DNA of 64,000 nucleotides from Streptomyces sp. RKND-216. GTDB lineage: Bacteria; Actinomycetota; Actinomycetes; Streptomycetales; Streptomycetaceae. Below the pieces are notes generated by a model. That model saw nothing but the letters and a program-made list of their open reading frames with translations, was not told the origin of the DNA and did no database searches. The translations under genes and the position numbers were made by a program. The stretch spans positions 4,866,001 to 4,930,000 of the forward strand of contig NZ_SSBQ01000002.1 of the NCBI RefSeq assembly GCF_004795255.1. The letters run 5' to 3'. Below, in pieces: positions 27,313 to 35,598 of the stretch (position 1 is the stretch's first letter; every line of letters starts with the position of its first letter).

Positions 27313-28524
27313 TCAGGGCCTGCTGACCCGCACCCGGTACCGGCCGCCGTGGTGCCCGGTGACCGCGACGGTGACGCCACTCGCGAACGTGTGGCGCTCC
27401 CCGGGCCGCAGCGGCGCGTCACCCAGCTCGGCGAGCTCCTCCGGCGAACGGCCGGTGCAGGCGGGCCCGCCGCCGCTGGCCGGGCGGCCGTCCACCACCC
27501 GCACCGGGCCTTGCCCGGTGGGCACCCGGGAGTCGACGGTGTAGAGCAGTACGCCCTCCGCGCAGATGCCGCGGTCCAGGCCGACCCGTGTGCGGGCTTC
27601 GGCCACGATCGCCGAGTGCTCGCCGGTCTTCACCACCGCCATCGTCGCCCCCTCCGGCGAGCCGACGGGCTTCAGCGTGTGCGTGGCCGAGCGGTCGGTG
27701 ACGCAGGCGACCTGGTCGTCCGTGATCCACCCGAACTTCCACTTGTGCCAGCCCAGCAGGTCGGAGATGCCGGCCATGCTCATCGTGTCCCAGCCGCCCG
27801 CGTACTCCACCGAGGCGCCGCGCTCGACGTTGTACAGGTCGGGCAGGCCGTAGAGGTGGTTGGCCTCGTGCACGAAGTTGCCGCGCTGCCATATGGCCGA
27901 GTCGTTGTTGCGTCCGAAGACCAGCGCGGCCGCGCGAAGGGTGTGGCCGCCTGCGCGCAGCCCTTCGAAGGTGTTGGCCTGGGAGACCGTCGGGCGGGCC
28001 GGCACGTTGTCGTCCGCGACGACGTACACGAAGTCGGCACCGGCGAAATCGGTGCCGCGCGCGACGGCGGCGTCGACGGCGTCCTGCACGTAGGCGCGCA
28101 TCACCTCCGAGCTGATGCCGCGCTCGACTCCGTACGCCGACCAGGGTTTCGGCATCCGCACCCAGTCGCGGGTCGGTTCCAGTTCCAGCCGGTACCTGCC
28201 GTACGAGGCGAGGTCCAGGTACCGGTCGCCGTAGTCGGCGAAGAACGCGAACCGCTCCGGAGCGGAGCCGGCCGCCGGGATGTCCTCGAAGTCGACCATG
28301 ATCATGATCGCCTTCTTGTGTCCTGTCGGATGGATGAACTCCTCCGTCATCGGCCCTTCGCTGAAGCCGGCCGACCCGGCGATCGCGCAGTCCCCGGAGA
28401 TGGCCGGAGCCGCGGAACCGTGCTGCGGGTCCAGTGCCATGACCACCGCGGTCAGGGCGGTGGCGGTGGCCACCGCGATGGATCTGCTGCCGGGTATCCG
28501 TCTGTGGCCGGCCGCTGCGGACAT
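27313..28524 (-). CDS. secreted zinc metalloprotease, M6-like
   Basis: 403 residues. A signal-peptide-like N-terminus (basic start, hydrophobic SIAVATATALTAVVMAL, then HGSAAPA) is followed by a protease domain with the zinc motif HEANH (His219 to His223) inside FVHEANHLYGLPDLYN. The glycine and the Leu-Pro-Asp after HExxH recall M6 (immune inhibitor A-like) enzymes. Downstream, WDTMSMAG could supply the Met-turn. The last 120 residues (TLKPVGSPEG onward) look like a beta-rich accessory domain. GGAGGGAG precedes the ATG. The substrate is unknown. Only the general fold class is claimed; no propeptide boundary can be set from sequence alone. Confidence 0.8.
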   Translation of the reverse strand: MSAAAGHRRIPGSRSIAVATATALTAVVMALDPQHGSAAPAISGDCAIAGSAGFSEGPMTEEFIHPTGHKKAIMIMVDFEDIPAAGSAPERFAFFADYGDRYLDLASYGRYRLELEPTRDWVRMPKPWSAYGVERGISSEVMRAYVQDAVDAAVARGTDFAGADFVYVVADDNVPARPTVSQANTFEGLRAGGHTLRAAALVFGRNNDSAIWQRGNFVHEANHLYGLPDLYNVERGASVEYAGGWDTMSMAGISDLLGWHKWKFGWITDDQVACVTDRSATHTLKPVGSPEGATMAVVKTGEHSAIVAEARTRVGLDRGICAEGVLLYTVDSRVPTGQGPVRVVDGRPASGGGPACTGRSPEELAELGDAPLRPGERHTFASGVTVAVTGHHGGRYRVRVSRP

Positions 28525-28662
28525 GGAGAGGCTCCCTCCGGGAAAGGTGTCCCGACGTAGTCACACGGTCACGAAGAGGTGGCGTCGGCGCATGCGGAGG
28601 GGGGCCGCGCGGGTGAGGTCCGGCCGCAGGCGGCGGACGGGCGGTCCGGCATACTCGAGCAG

Positions 28663-29604
28663 GTGAGTACGCTTCCCGAGATCCGCACCCTGCCCGTACC
28701 GGACGGCCTGGAGGGCGAGCGCGTCGACGCCGCGCTGGCCCGCATGTTCGGCTTCTCCCGCACCAAGGCGGCCGAGCTCGCGGCCGGCGGCAAGGTGCGG
28801 CTGGACGGTTCGGCGGCCGGCAAGTCCGACCGCGTCAGCGGCGGGGCCTGGATCGAGGTCGAGATGCCCGCTCCGGCCGCTCCGGTGCAGGTGGTCGCGG
28901 AGCCCGTGGAGGGCATGGACATCGTGCACGACGACGAGCACGTCGTCGTCGTCGCCAAGCCGGTCGGCGTGGCCGCCCACCCCAGCCCGGGCTGGACCGG
29001 GCCCACCGTCATCGGCGGTCTCGCCGCCGCCGGCTACACCATCACCACCTCCGGCGCGGCCGAGCGCCAGGGCATCGTGCACCGGCTGGACGTCGGCACG
29101 TCCGGGCTCATGACCGTCGCCAAGTCGGAGCGGGCGTACACCCTGCTCAAGCAGCAGTTCCGGGAACGCACCGTCGACAAGCGGTACCACGCGCTCGTCC
29201 AGGGCCACCCCGACCCGCTCAGCGGCACCATCGACGCGCCGATCGGCCGCCACCCGCAGCACGACTACAAGTGGGCCGTGACCGCCGCGGGCAAGCCGTC
29301 GGTCACGCACTACGACCTGATCGAGGCGTTCCGCGCCGCCAGCCTCCTCGACATCAAGCTCGAGACCGGCCGCACCCACCAGATCCGCGTCCACATGTCC
29401 GCCCACCGCCACCCCTGCGTCGGTGACCTCACCTACGGCGCCGACCCCACGCTCGCCAAGCGGCTGCGACTGGGCCGCCAGTGGCTGCACGCCGTGCGGC
29501 TCGGCTTCACGCACCCGGCGGACGGCCGCTGGGTGGAGTTCGAGAGCGACTACCCGGACGATCTCGCGCAGGCACTGGAGACCGTGCGGGCGGAGAGCTC
29601 GTAG
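28663..29604 (+). CDS. RluD-family ribosomal large subunit pseudouridine synthase
   Basis: 313 residues from the GTG at 28663. N-terminal S4-type RNA-binding domain ([31 protein letters not shown]), then the RluA/RluD catalytic domain with [11 protein letters not shown], where Asp143 is the catalytic residue, and the closing [14 protein letters not shown] motif. It isomerises uridines in 23S rRNA. An upstream in-frame start (28579) lacks support. A CATACT box 7 nt before the GTG suggests a leaderless or very short leader. It is divergent from the metalloprotease gene. Confidence 0.92.
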   Translation: MSTLPEIRTLPVPDGLEGERVDAALARMFGFSRTKAAELAAGGKVRLDGSAAGKSDRVSGGAWIEVEMPAPAAPVQVVAEPVEGMDIVHDDEHVVVVAKPVGVAAHPSPGWTGPTVIGGLAAAGYTITTSGAAERQGIVHRLDVGTSGLMTVAKSERAYTLLKQQFRERTVDKRYHALVQGHPDPLSGTIDAPIGRHPQHDYKWAVTAAGKPSVTHYDLIEAFRAASLLDIKLETGRTHQIRVHMSAHRHPCVGDLTYGADPTLAKRLRLGRQWLHAVRLGFTHPADGRWVEFESDYPDDLAQALETVRAESS

Positions 29605-29606
29605 GG

Positions 29607-29815
29607 GTGGACCAACTCGCCCTGTCTTCGCCCTGCTGCTCGGGGCGGTCGTCATGGTGCCGGTGGCCGAACGGCTCAGCGTCCCCTCGCCGTCGTGCTG
29701 GCCACCCTGCTGGTGCAGGGCCTCAACGAGCCCGAAACCGACCCGGAGGTCGTCGAACGTCCTCCACCGGCTCGACGTCCGCAGCTTCTGCGGCCACGGC
29801 GGGGTGCGCGCGTAG
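29607..29815 (+). pseudogene. relic of a monovalent cation/proton antiporter gene
   Basis: Three reading frames joined in order read like pieces of one membrane transporter. From the GTG at 29607 the first frame gives MDQLAL. From 29627 a second frame gives FALLLGAVVMVPVAERLSVP, like the first helix of NhaP/CPA1-type antiporters. A third frame gives AVVLATLLVQGLNEPETDPEVVE, like a late segment of the same family. About 1 kb of the expected middle is missing and at least two frameshifts are needed. No intact reading frame spans it. The assignment is from remembered family patterns and needs a translated search. Confidence 0.5.
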
Positions 29816-29835
29816 CGCGCCCGCCGGGCCGGGGT

Positions 29836-30969
29836 TCAGGCCTCGGGGGAGCCGTCGCCGTCCGGGGGTCCGCCGCGTGCCCCCTGCGCCGGTACGGGGT
29901 GGCGGGGCGCGGCCTCATCCGGGCGGGCGTGCCCGGCTCCCAGAGCCGGGGCCGTCGCGATCCGCGGCAGGGCGTACGGGTGCTCGCGCCGCACCCACTC
30001 CAGCAGCTCCTCCCGCACCCCGCACTGCAGCGTCCACCAGTCGTCGGTGTCCCTCGCCGACATCGCGGCCCGCACCTGGATCGTCGTGGGCGTGGAGTCC
30101 GTGACGACGAGGCTCCACGTACGCCGGTCCCAGTCGTCGCGGGACTCCAGCAGTTCCCGCAGGTACTCCCGGAGGGCCTTGACCGGCGTCGCGTGGTCGA
30201 GGTGCAGGTAGACCGTGCAGGTCAGTTCCGTGCCGCCCCGGGACCAGTTCTCGTACGGCTTGCTGTTGAAGTACGAGACCGGCATGGTCAGCCGGCGGTC
30301 GTCCCAGATGCGCACCGTCAGAAAGGCCAGGCTGATCTCCTCCACGACGCCCCACTCGCCCTCGACGACCACGGTGTCCCCGATCTTCACCGACGAGCCG
30401 AAGGCGACCTGGAGGCCGGCGAAGAGGTTGCCCAGCATCGACTGGGCGGCGACACCGGCGACGATGCCGATGACGCCCGCCGAGGCGAGCAGCGACGCGC
30501 CGAGCGTCCGCATGCCGGGGAAGAGCGCCAGGATCGCGACGGACCCCGCGACGACCGCGATCAGGAACGTCGCCACCCGCTGGATCATCGTGAGCTGGGT
30601 GCGGAAGCGGCGGATGCGGCGCGGGTCCCGGGTGTTGGCGGCGAACCGGGTCAGCGAGGTCTCGGCGATCGCGGAGGCGATGCGCACCGCGAGCCACACG
30701 GTGCCGGCCACCGTCACCAGCGCCAGGCACTTGAGGACGACCCTGTCGTGGTCGGTGTCGATGCCCGACCAGCCGTAGGTGGCCTGGAAGACGCCGGTGA
30801 CCAGCACCACCTGGAGCGGGATGCGGCAGCCGCGCAGCAGCCCCCACAGCGGCGTCTCGGGATGTCTGCGGTCCGCGGCGTGCAGCAGGCGGTCGACGAC
30901 CCAGCCGACCAGCAGGGTCAGCGCGACCGTGCAGCCGATCACGATGAGCGGACGCAGCAGGGCCTCCAT
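29836..30969 (-). CDS. MscS-family mechanosensitive ion channel
   Basis: 377 residues. Helices at about 8-28, 52-70 and 80-100 precede the pore helix TM3, here ASLLASAGVIGIVAGVAAQSMLGNLFAGLQVAF, the best-conserved part of MscS. The beta domain follows (VKIGDTVVVEGEWGVVEEISLAFLTVRIWDDRRLTMPVS), then the alpha/beta C-terminal domain and a Pro/Gly-rich tail. It probably opens under membrane tension to release solutes, although the long N-terminus is nearer to the MscS-like subfamily than to E. coli MscS. GGAGAGGAG lies upstream of the ATG. A short GC hairpin (29806-29820) lies just beyond the stop. Confidence 0.92.
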   Translation of the reverse strand: MEALLRPLIVIGCTVALTLLVGWVVDRLLHAADRRHPETPLWGLLRGCRIPLQVVLVTGVFQATYGWSGIDTDHDRVVLKCLALVTVAGTVWLAVRIASAIAETSLTRFAANTRDPRRIRRFRTQLTMIQRVATFLIAVVAGSVAILALFPGMRTLGASLLASAGVIGIVAGVAAQSMLGNLFAGLQVAFGSSVKIGDTVVVEGEWGVVEEISLAFLTVRIWDDRRLTMPVSYFNSKPYENWSRGGTELTCTVYLHLDHATPVKALREYLRELLESRDDWDRRTWSLVVTDSTPTTIQVRAAMSARDTDDWWTLQCGVREELLEWVRREHPYALPRIATAPALGAGHARPDEAAPRHPVPAQGARGGPPDGDGSPEA

Positions 30970-31115
30970 GAAGGACGCAGCTCCTCTCCTCGGCGGAATC
31001 GGGCGGTTCGGGCCGGGCGCCCGCAGGGCGGGCCGACCACCGTCCCGACGGTCGAAACGCTAGCTGGCAGGATGAGAATGTACGAAGTCGCATGCCTGTG
31101 GGAAGAGACACGATC

Positions 31116-31697
31116 GTGGCAACCGTCCTGCTGTTCCACTCCGTCCATGGGCTGCGGCCCGCCGTACACGCCGCCGCGGACCGGCTGCGTGAGGCCGGTC
31201 ACACGGTGCACGTCCCCGACCTGTACGACGGCCGGGTCGCCGGAAGCGTCGAGGACGGACGCGACATCGAGGAAGCGATCGGCCACGAGGAACTGCTGAA
31301 GCGGGCCGTGGCCGCCGCCGCGCCGCACTCCGAGGGCGGCCTCGTCTACGCCGGGTTCTCGCTCGGCGCGGCCCTCGCCCAGAACCTCGCGCTCGCCGAC
31401 GCGCAGGCCCGCGGCCTGCTCCTCCTGCACGGCACCTCCGACCTGCCGGACGACGCGGCGGTCGACGACCTGCCCGTGCAGCTGCACGTCGCCGACCCCG
31501 ACCCGTTCGAGACGCACGACTGGCTGAACGCCTGGTACCTGCGGATGCGGCGGGCCGGGGCCGACGTCGAGGTGTTCCGCCACCGCGGCGCCGGGCACCT
31601 CTACACCGACCCCGAGCTGCCCGACCACGACGCGGAGGCGGCCGAGGCGACATGGCGCACCGCCCTGGGTTTCCTGGCGGACGTCGCCCCGGCCTGA
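31116..31697 (+). CDS. dienelactone hydrolase-family protein
   Basis: 193 residues from the GTG at 31116, with GGAAGAG 8 nt upstream; an ATG at 31092 would add eight residues lacking similarity. Alpha/beta-hydrolase fold: VLLFHSVHGLRPAV, HVPDLYDG, the nucleophile-elbow region VYAGFSLGAALA and the late GAGHLYTDPE containing the presumed His. The elbow reads G-F-S-L-G, so Ser rather than the Cys of classical dienelactone hydrolase is the likely nucleophile. The substrate is unknown. It is divergent from the channel gene and convergent with phoD. Confidence 0.82.
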   Translation: MATVLLFHSVHGLRPAVHAAADRLREAGHTVHVPDLYDGRVAGSVEDGRDIEEAIGHEELLKRAVAAAAPHSEGGLVYAGFSLGAALAQNLALADAQARGLLLLHGTSDLPDDAAVDDLPVQLHVADPDPFETHDWLNAWYLRMRRAGADVEVFRHRGAGHLYTDPELPDHDAEAAEATWRTALGFLADVAPA

Positions 31698-31721
31698 TCC
31701 CGCTGCCGGCGGCGTCAGGCC
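31691..31721. terminator. bidirectional terminator containing both stop codons
   Basis: GGCCTGA pairs with TCAGGCC across a 17-nt GC-rich loop. The TGA in the left arm is the stop of the plus-strand hydrolase (31695-31697). The TCA in the right arm is the stop of the minus-strand phosphatase (31715-31717). Confidence 0.6.
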
Positions 31722-33394
31722 ACCGGGTCGTCCGTACGCTCCAGGCGTCCGCCGCCCGCCGGCTTGCGGTACGAGCGCAGGTGCTGCGTCCCGGTGCCGG
31801 CGTCGGTCTTGTCGCCGATGGCGTAGTAGTCCATCTGCGCCCGCTCGGCGGTGAGGTCGAGCACGCCGTACCCGTGGGAGTCCATGTCCACCCACCGCAC
31901 ATGCCGGTTGGCGGCCTTGACCGCCACCTCGGCGACCGTGGAGACGGTGTGCGGCGGGGCGTGCACGATGTCGTCGACGTTGTCCGAGGTCACCGAGGAC
32001 ACGACGAACTCGGCGGCCACCGGCTCGTCCCACGGGTAGGTCGCGGCCTCCACGGGCACGTCGTTGGCGAGGTGCATGTGGATGTCGCCGGTGAGGAACA
32101 CCGTGCCGTCGATGCCGTTGTCGCGGAGGTGGGCGAGGAGCTCGCGGCGGTCGTCGGTGTAGCCGTCCCACTGGTCGACGTTCACCGCGAGCCCGCCCGC
32201 CGGGATGCCGAGCAGCTGTGCCAGCGGACGCAGCAGGTAGGCGGGCACCGACCCGAAGGCGATGGGGGAGATCATCACGGAGGTGCCGACCATTCGCCAG
32301 GTCGCCTCGGACGCGCTGAGCCCGGCCTTCAGCCAGTCCAGCTGCCGCCGCCCGGTCATCGTGCGGTCCGGGTCGTCGATGACGTCGCCGTCGCCCAGGG
32401 ACGGCTGCGCGTCCCGGAACGACCGCAGGTCCAGCAGGTGCAGGTCGGCCAGCCGGCCGAAGCGCAGCCGCCGGTAGGTGGTGCCCTCGGTGGCCGGACG
32501 CACCGGCATCCACTCGAAGTACGCCTGCTTGGCGGCCCGTACGCGCGCCGCCCAGTCGCCCTCCGCTCCGGGCGTGTGGTTCTCCGCGCCCCCGGACCAG
32601 GCGTCGTTGGCGAATTCGTGGTCGTCCCAGATGGCGATGAGCGGGTGGGCGGCGTGCATCGCCTGGAGGTCGGCGTCCGTCTTGTAGTGCCCGTGGCGGG
32701 CCCGGTAGTCGGAGAGGCTCTGCACCTCGTGGGTGGGGAAGATCTCGCGGATCTTGTCCTCTTCGAGCGGGTACTCGCCGGTGCCGTACTCGTAGACGTA
32801 GTCGCCGAGGTGGACCACGGCGTTCAGGTCGTTGCGGGCGGCCAGGTGCCGGTAGGCGGCGAACCAGCCGCTCTCCCAGTTGGCGCACGAGACCGTGGCG
32901 AAGCGAAGGTTGCCCGCGGTGACGTCGGCCGCGGGCGCGGTGCGGGTGCGGCCGGCGGGCGAGGTGGCGCCCCCGGCGGTGAAGCGGAACCAGTAGGTGG
33001 TGTCCGGGCGGAGGCCGCGTACGTCGGCCTTGACGGTGTGGTCGGTGGCGGCGGACGTGGTCGCCGAACCTTCGGCCGCCAGGGAGGCGAAGGCGTCGTC
33101 CTCGGCGACCTGCCACCGCACCTCGGTGGCCGCGCCGCGTCCGGAGCCGGGTGTCGCGTCGGGGGAGGGGGTCAGCCGGGTCCACAGCAGTACGCCGTCG
33201 GACAGCGGGTCGCCGGAGGCGACACCGTGCTGGAAGGCGGGGCCCACGGCCGCCAGGGCCGGCCCGGATATACCGAGCCCGAGCGGGAGCAGCGCGGCGG
33301 ATGCCGCACCCGCGGCGACGACGGTACGCCGTCGGGGTGCGTGCGCGCGGGGTGCAACGGATCTGCGGGGAGTGGTGCTCTCTGCGTCAGTCAC
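31715..33394 (-). CDS. phoD: PhoD-type alkaline phosphatase/phosphodiesterase, Tat-exported
   Basis: 559 residues from GTG. The N-terminus has a twin-arginine pattern ([20 protein letters not shown]) and an Ala-x-Ala-like end near residue 48. An Fn3-like N-terminal domain ([21 protein letters not shown]) is typical of PhoD, followed by the metallophosphatase domain with [33 protein letters not shown] and [12 protein letters not shown], which carry metal ligands. PhoD enzymes hydrolyse phosphodiesters and teichoic acids and use Ca/Fe. Streptomyces phoD is known to be under PhoP control; I could not identify a convincing PHO box here. A TAACGT hexamer (33403-33408) lies 8 nt before the GTG, suggesting a leaderless mRNA. 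Confidence 0.92.
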   Translation of the reverse strand: MTDAESTTPRRSVAPRAHAPRRRTVVAAGAASAALLPLGLGISGPALAAVGPAFQHGVASGDPLSDGVLLWTRLTPSPDATPGSGRGAATEVRWQVAEDDAFASLAAEGSATTSAATDHTVKADVRGLRPDTTYWFRFTAGGATSPAGRTRTAPAADVTAGNLRFATVSCANWESGWFAAYRHLAARNDLNAVVHLGDYVYEYGTGEYPLEEDKIREIFPTHEVQSLSDYRARHGHYKTDADLQAMHAAHPLIAIWDDHEFANDAWSGGAENHTPGAEGDWAARVRAAKQAYFEWMPVRPATEGTTYRRLRFGRLADLHLLDLRSFRDAQPSLGDGDVIDDPDRTMTGRRQLDWLKAGLSASEATWRMVGTSVMISPIAFGSVPAYLLRPLAQLLGIPAGGLAVNVDQWDGYTDDRRELLAHLRDNGIDGTVFLTGDIHMHLANDVPVEAATYPWDEPVAAEFVVSSVTSDNVDDIVHAPPHTVSTVAEVAVKAANRHVRWVDMDSHGYGVLDLTAERAQMDYYAIGDKTDAGTGTQHLRSYRKPAGGGRLERTDDPVA

Positions 33395-33424
33395 GCCCGC
33401 AGACGTTACCGTTCGGTACGGCCA

Positions 33425-33459
33425 ACGGGCAGGCCGCCTCGCGAAGTTGGCCTGCCCGT
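33425..33459 (-). terminator. terminator downstream of the CPVC thioredoxin-fold gene
   Basis: Perfect 11-bp stem ACGGGCAGGCC / GGCCTGCCCGT with a 13-nt loop, 42 nt beyond the stop and just upstream of phoD on the same strand. Confidence 0.8.
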
Positions 33460-33500
33460 CACCGTCATGTCAGGAGCTGCCGAGGCCGCTCCCCGGTCTC

Positions 33501-34421
33501 TCAGCCGTGGTCGTGGCCATCGCCTTCGCCGTGGCCGTCTCCCGCGTCACCGCCGCTACCGCCGTCGCCGCCACCGAGCTTCTCCTCGATCAGCGAGGTG
33601 AACTGCTGCGGCATCATGGGCGGGCTCTGGCCGTCGACGGTCAGCTTCTCGCCGTCCAGCTTCAGGGTGGGGGTACCCTGGATCTTCTCGTCCTGGAACT
33701 GCTGCGAGATCTTCATGGCCCAGGCGTCGTAGGTGCCGTTCTCGACGGCCTTCTCGAACTCCTTGTTGCCCTTCAGCCCGTCGACCTTCTGGGCGAGGTC
33801 GATCAGGTAGGCGTCGTCGCCGAACTTGTCGTCGGCCTCCTCCGGATGGCCGTCCTTGGAGAACAGGACCTCCTTGTAGGCCATGAAGGCCTCGGGGCTC
33901 TCGTTCAGCGCCGCGCCCAGGGCGCTCAGGGAGTTCTTCGAGCCGGTGCCGCTGAAGGTCGGGTTCTCGTCGATGAAGGTGCCGAAGGTGTACGAGACCT
34001 TGTAGTCCCCGTCCTCCATGCCCTTCTTCACGGTCTCGCCGACGTTCTGCTCGAAGCCGGCGCAGACCGGGCAGCGCATGTCCTCGTAGATGGCGAGGGT
34101 GTGTTTGGCGGACTCGTCGCCGATGACGATGTCGGTGCCGCCCATGCCCAAGGTGTTCTCGGGCGCCTTGTAGGTCACGCCGTCGGCGGAGGCGCCGGGG
34201 CCCTCCTTGGCCACCTGGGCCGCCGTCTCCCAGTGGCCCTCGCCGCCGGTCAGGTTGGTGACGGCCCAGCCGATGCCGCCGGCCAGTGCGAGCACGGCCA
34301 CGATGCCGCCGCTGATCGCCAGCGTGCGGCGCATCTTCTCCTTCTTGGCCTGCTTCTCGCGCTCGATGCGCAGCCGCTCGCGGGCGGCGCGCTTGGCTTC
34401 CTGGCTGTTGCGCTTGCTCAT
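33501..34421 (-). CDS. membrane-anchored DsbA-like thioredoxin-fold protein with His/Gly/Asp tail
   Basis: 306 residues from the ATG at 34421. A basic cytoplasmic segment (KRAARERLRIEREKQAKKEK) and one transmembrane helix (about 32-54) anchor an external thioredoxin-4/DsbA-like domain. The redox motif is Cys117-Pro-Val-Cys120 in EDMRCPVCAGFE, and the cis-proline region is GTPTLKLDG. It probably acts in disulfide formation outside the membrane. The last 25 residues are Gly/Asp/His-rich, ending GEGDGHDHG, a possible metal-binding tail. A longer in-frame reading to 34727 only translates the upstream gene. The upstream neighbour on the same strand is a multi-spanning membrane protein. Confidence 0.88.
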   Translation of the reverse strand: MSKRNSQEAKRAARERLRIEREKQAKKEKMRRTLAISGGIVAVLALAGGIGWAVTNLTGGEGHWETAAQVAKEGPGASADGVTYKAPENTLGMGGTDIVIGDESAKHTLAIYEDMRCPVCAGFEQNVGETVKKGMEDGDYKVSYTFGTFIDENPTFSGTGSKNSLSALGAALNESPEAFMAYKEVLFSKDGHPEEADDKFGDDAYLIDLAQKVDGLKGNKEFEKAVENGTYDAWAMKISQQFQDEKIQGTPTLKLDGEKLTVDGQSPPMMPQQFTSLIEEKLGGGDGGSGGDAGDGHGEGDGHDHG

Positions 34422-34467
34422 GTCGGGTTCTCCGTGCGTGGTGGGGGTGGTTGCGGACGTGCGCCGG

Positions 34468-35160
34468 TCAGGCCGCGAGGGCCGGAGCGACGGGCGGTCC
34501 GCGCCGCAGCACGGAGTGGAGGAGCAGGGGGAGCGGACGCGACGCGGGTACGGCGGCCGGGTGCCGGGGGCGTGCGGGCGCGTCCGACGGCACCGGACGG
34601 GCCCGGGCGGCCAGCAGCAGCGGCCGGAACGCGGTGGCTGCCGCCGCGCGCAGCAGCCGCGCCACCGCGGCCTCGCCGCGGCGCAGCCAGCCGGCGGCGG
34701 CGAGGCCGACGGCGACGTGCGCGGCAAGCAGCAGCCAGGGAGAGCCCTGCTGGAGTGTTCCGCCGAGGCCGGTGCCGCCGGAGGCAGCCACCTGGGCCAG
34801 CGGAGTGCCGACCTCGCCCCCCGCGCACAGCACGTCGATCCCGACCGAACGCAGCGGGCCCGTCACCGGCCCGCCTCCGGGGCCGTAGCAGGCGTGCCGG
34901 CCGTTGGTGAAGACGGTGTCGGCGAACAGCTCCAGCGGGATCAGCAGCGCCGCGATGCGCCAGAAGCCGCGCTCCCGGCCGGCGAGGGCGAACGCGACCA
35001 GGAACACCGCGACGCCGATCACGCCGAGGGTCACCGGCGGCACGGGGGAGCCGGACAGCAGCACGTGGGCGCCGCTGGACAGCGCGACGCACAACGCGGT
35101 GAAGACCGCGGCGCGCGTGGCGCGGAGTCCCGTCGTCGTCCCTGTGGTCGCCATGTCCAT
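34468..35160 (-). CDS. integral membrane protein of unknown function
   Basis: 230 residues from the ATG at 35160 (MDMATTGTT); ATG 35154 is also possible, and ATG 35199 would give 243 residues. Four hydrophobic helices at about 15-33, 38-56, 60-80 and 140-160 surround a loop with two cysteines (HACYGPGG and DVLCAGG) that may face outside. The C-terminal third is Arg/Ala/Pro-rich and cytoplasmic, ending RRGPPVAPALAA. I do not recognise a named family. It lies 47 nt upstream of the CPVC thioredoxin-fold gene and is probably cotranscribed, so the cysteine pair could be a redox partner; that is inference. Confidence 0.65.
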   Translation of the reverse strand: MDMATTGTTTGLRATRAAVFTALCVALSSGAHVLLSGSPVPPVTLGVIGVAVFLVAFALAGRERGFWRIAALLIPLELFADTVFTNGRHACYGPGGGPVTGPLRSVGIDVLCAGGEVGTPLAQVAASGGTGLGGTLQQGSPWLLLAAHVAVGLAAAGWLRRGEAAVARLLRAAAATAFRPLLLAARARPVPSDAPARPRHPAAVPASRPLPLLLHSVLRRGPPVAPALAA

Positions 35161-35226
35161 CGCGGCCCGAGTGTGCCACGCCGGGGCGTAAAGCGGCACT
35201 AAAACGGTCCGGCTCAGGGCCTTCCC

Positions 35227-35376
35227 TTACAGGCCCGGAATGCGTCCGTTACGGAACAGGTCGACGAAGATCCGGTGGTCACGGCGCGTGCGCGCGCCGT
35301 AGGCGTGGGCGTGGGCGAAGTCAACGAGCATCCGCGCGAAGCCCTCCTCGTCCGGGCCGGTCTGCTGGCTTGTCAT
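35227..35376 (-). CDS. 49-residue hydrophilic protein
   Basis: MTSQQTGPDEEGFARMLVDF begins the protein, which ends RIFVDLFRNGRIPGL. The ATG has AAGGGGCG upstream. It is not a shadow of another gene and has a helical, charge-balanced composition with no membrane segment. It lies divergent from dnaE and 66 nt upstream of the membrane-protein gene on the same strand. Function unknown. Longer in-frame readings (to 35550) run through the strong hairpin at 35443-35494 and are unlikely. Confidence 0.55.
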   Translation of the reverse strand: MTSQQTGPDEEGFARMLVDFAHAHAYGARTRRDHRIFVDLFRNGRIPGL

Positions 35377-35442
35377 GTCGCTCGCCCCTTCTGCCGCGCG
35401 CGCCGTGTCGGCGGTCTCCTCGTGCGAGCGTAGGCGTGGGGT

Positions 35443-35494
35443 CCGCTCCCGTCCCGCAGACCCGGCCCGGCCCGGGCCTGCGGGACGGGAGCGG
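35443..35494. other. long hairpin in the dnaE upstream region
   Basis: Perfect 16-bp stem CCGCTCCCGTCCCGCA / TGCGGGACGGGAGCGG enclosing a GC-only inner repeat (CCCGG units) that can pair further. It sits between two divergent genes, where no terminator is expected. It may be a terminator for antisense or upstream transcription, or a leader structure. Confidence 0.7.
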
Positions 35495-35598
35495 GCGGCG
35501 CCTTCCGCGTCGCGTCGGGCGTTGTCAGTGGCGGCCCGTAGACTCCTCAATCGCCCCAGAAGACCCGCCCAGGACCCGCGCCGGAGGTGGCCCGCCCC

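Noticed and set aside
33395-33430. PHO box upstream of phoD
   Set aside because: Expected from family knowledge, but no convincing pair of 11-nt direct repeats was found; only a short TACCG/CGGTA repeat is present.
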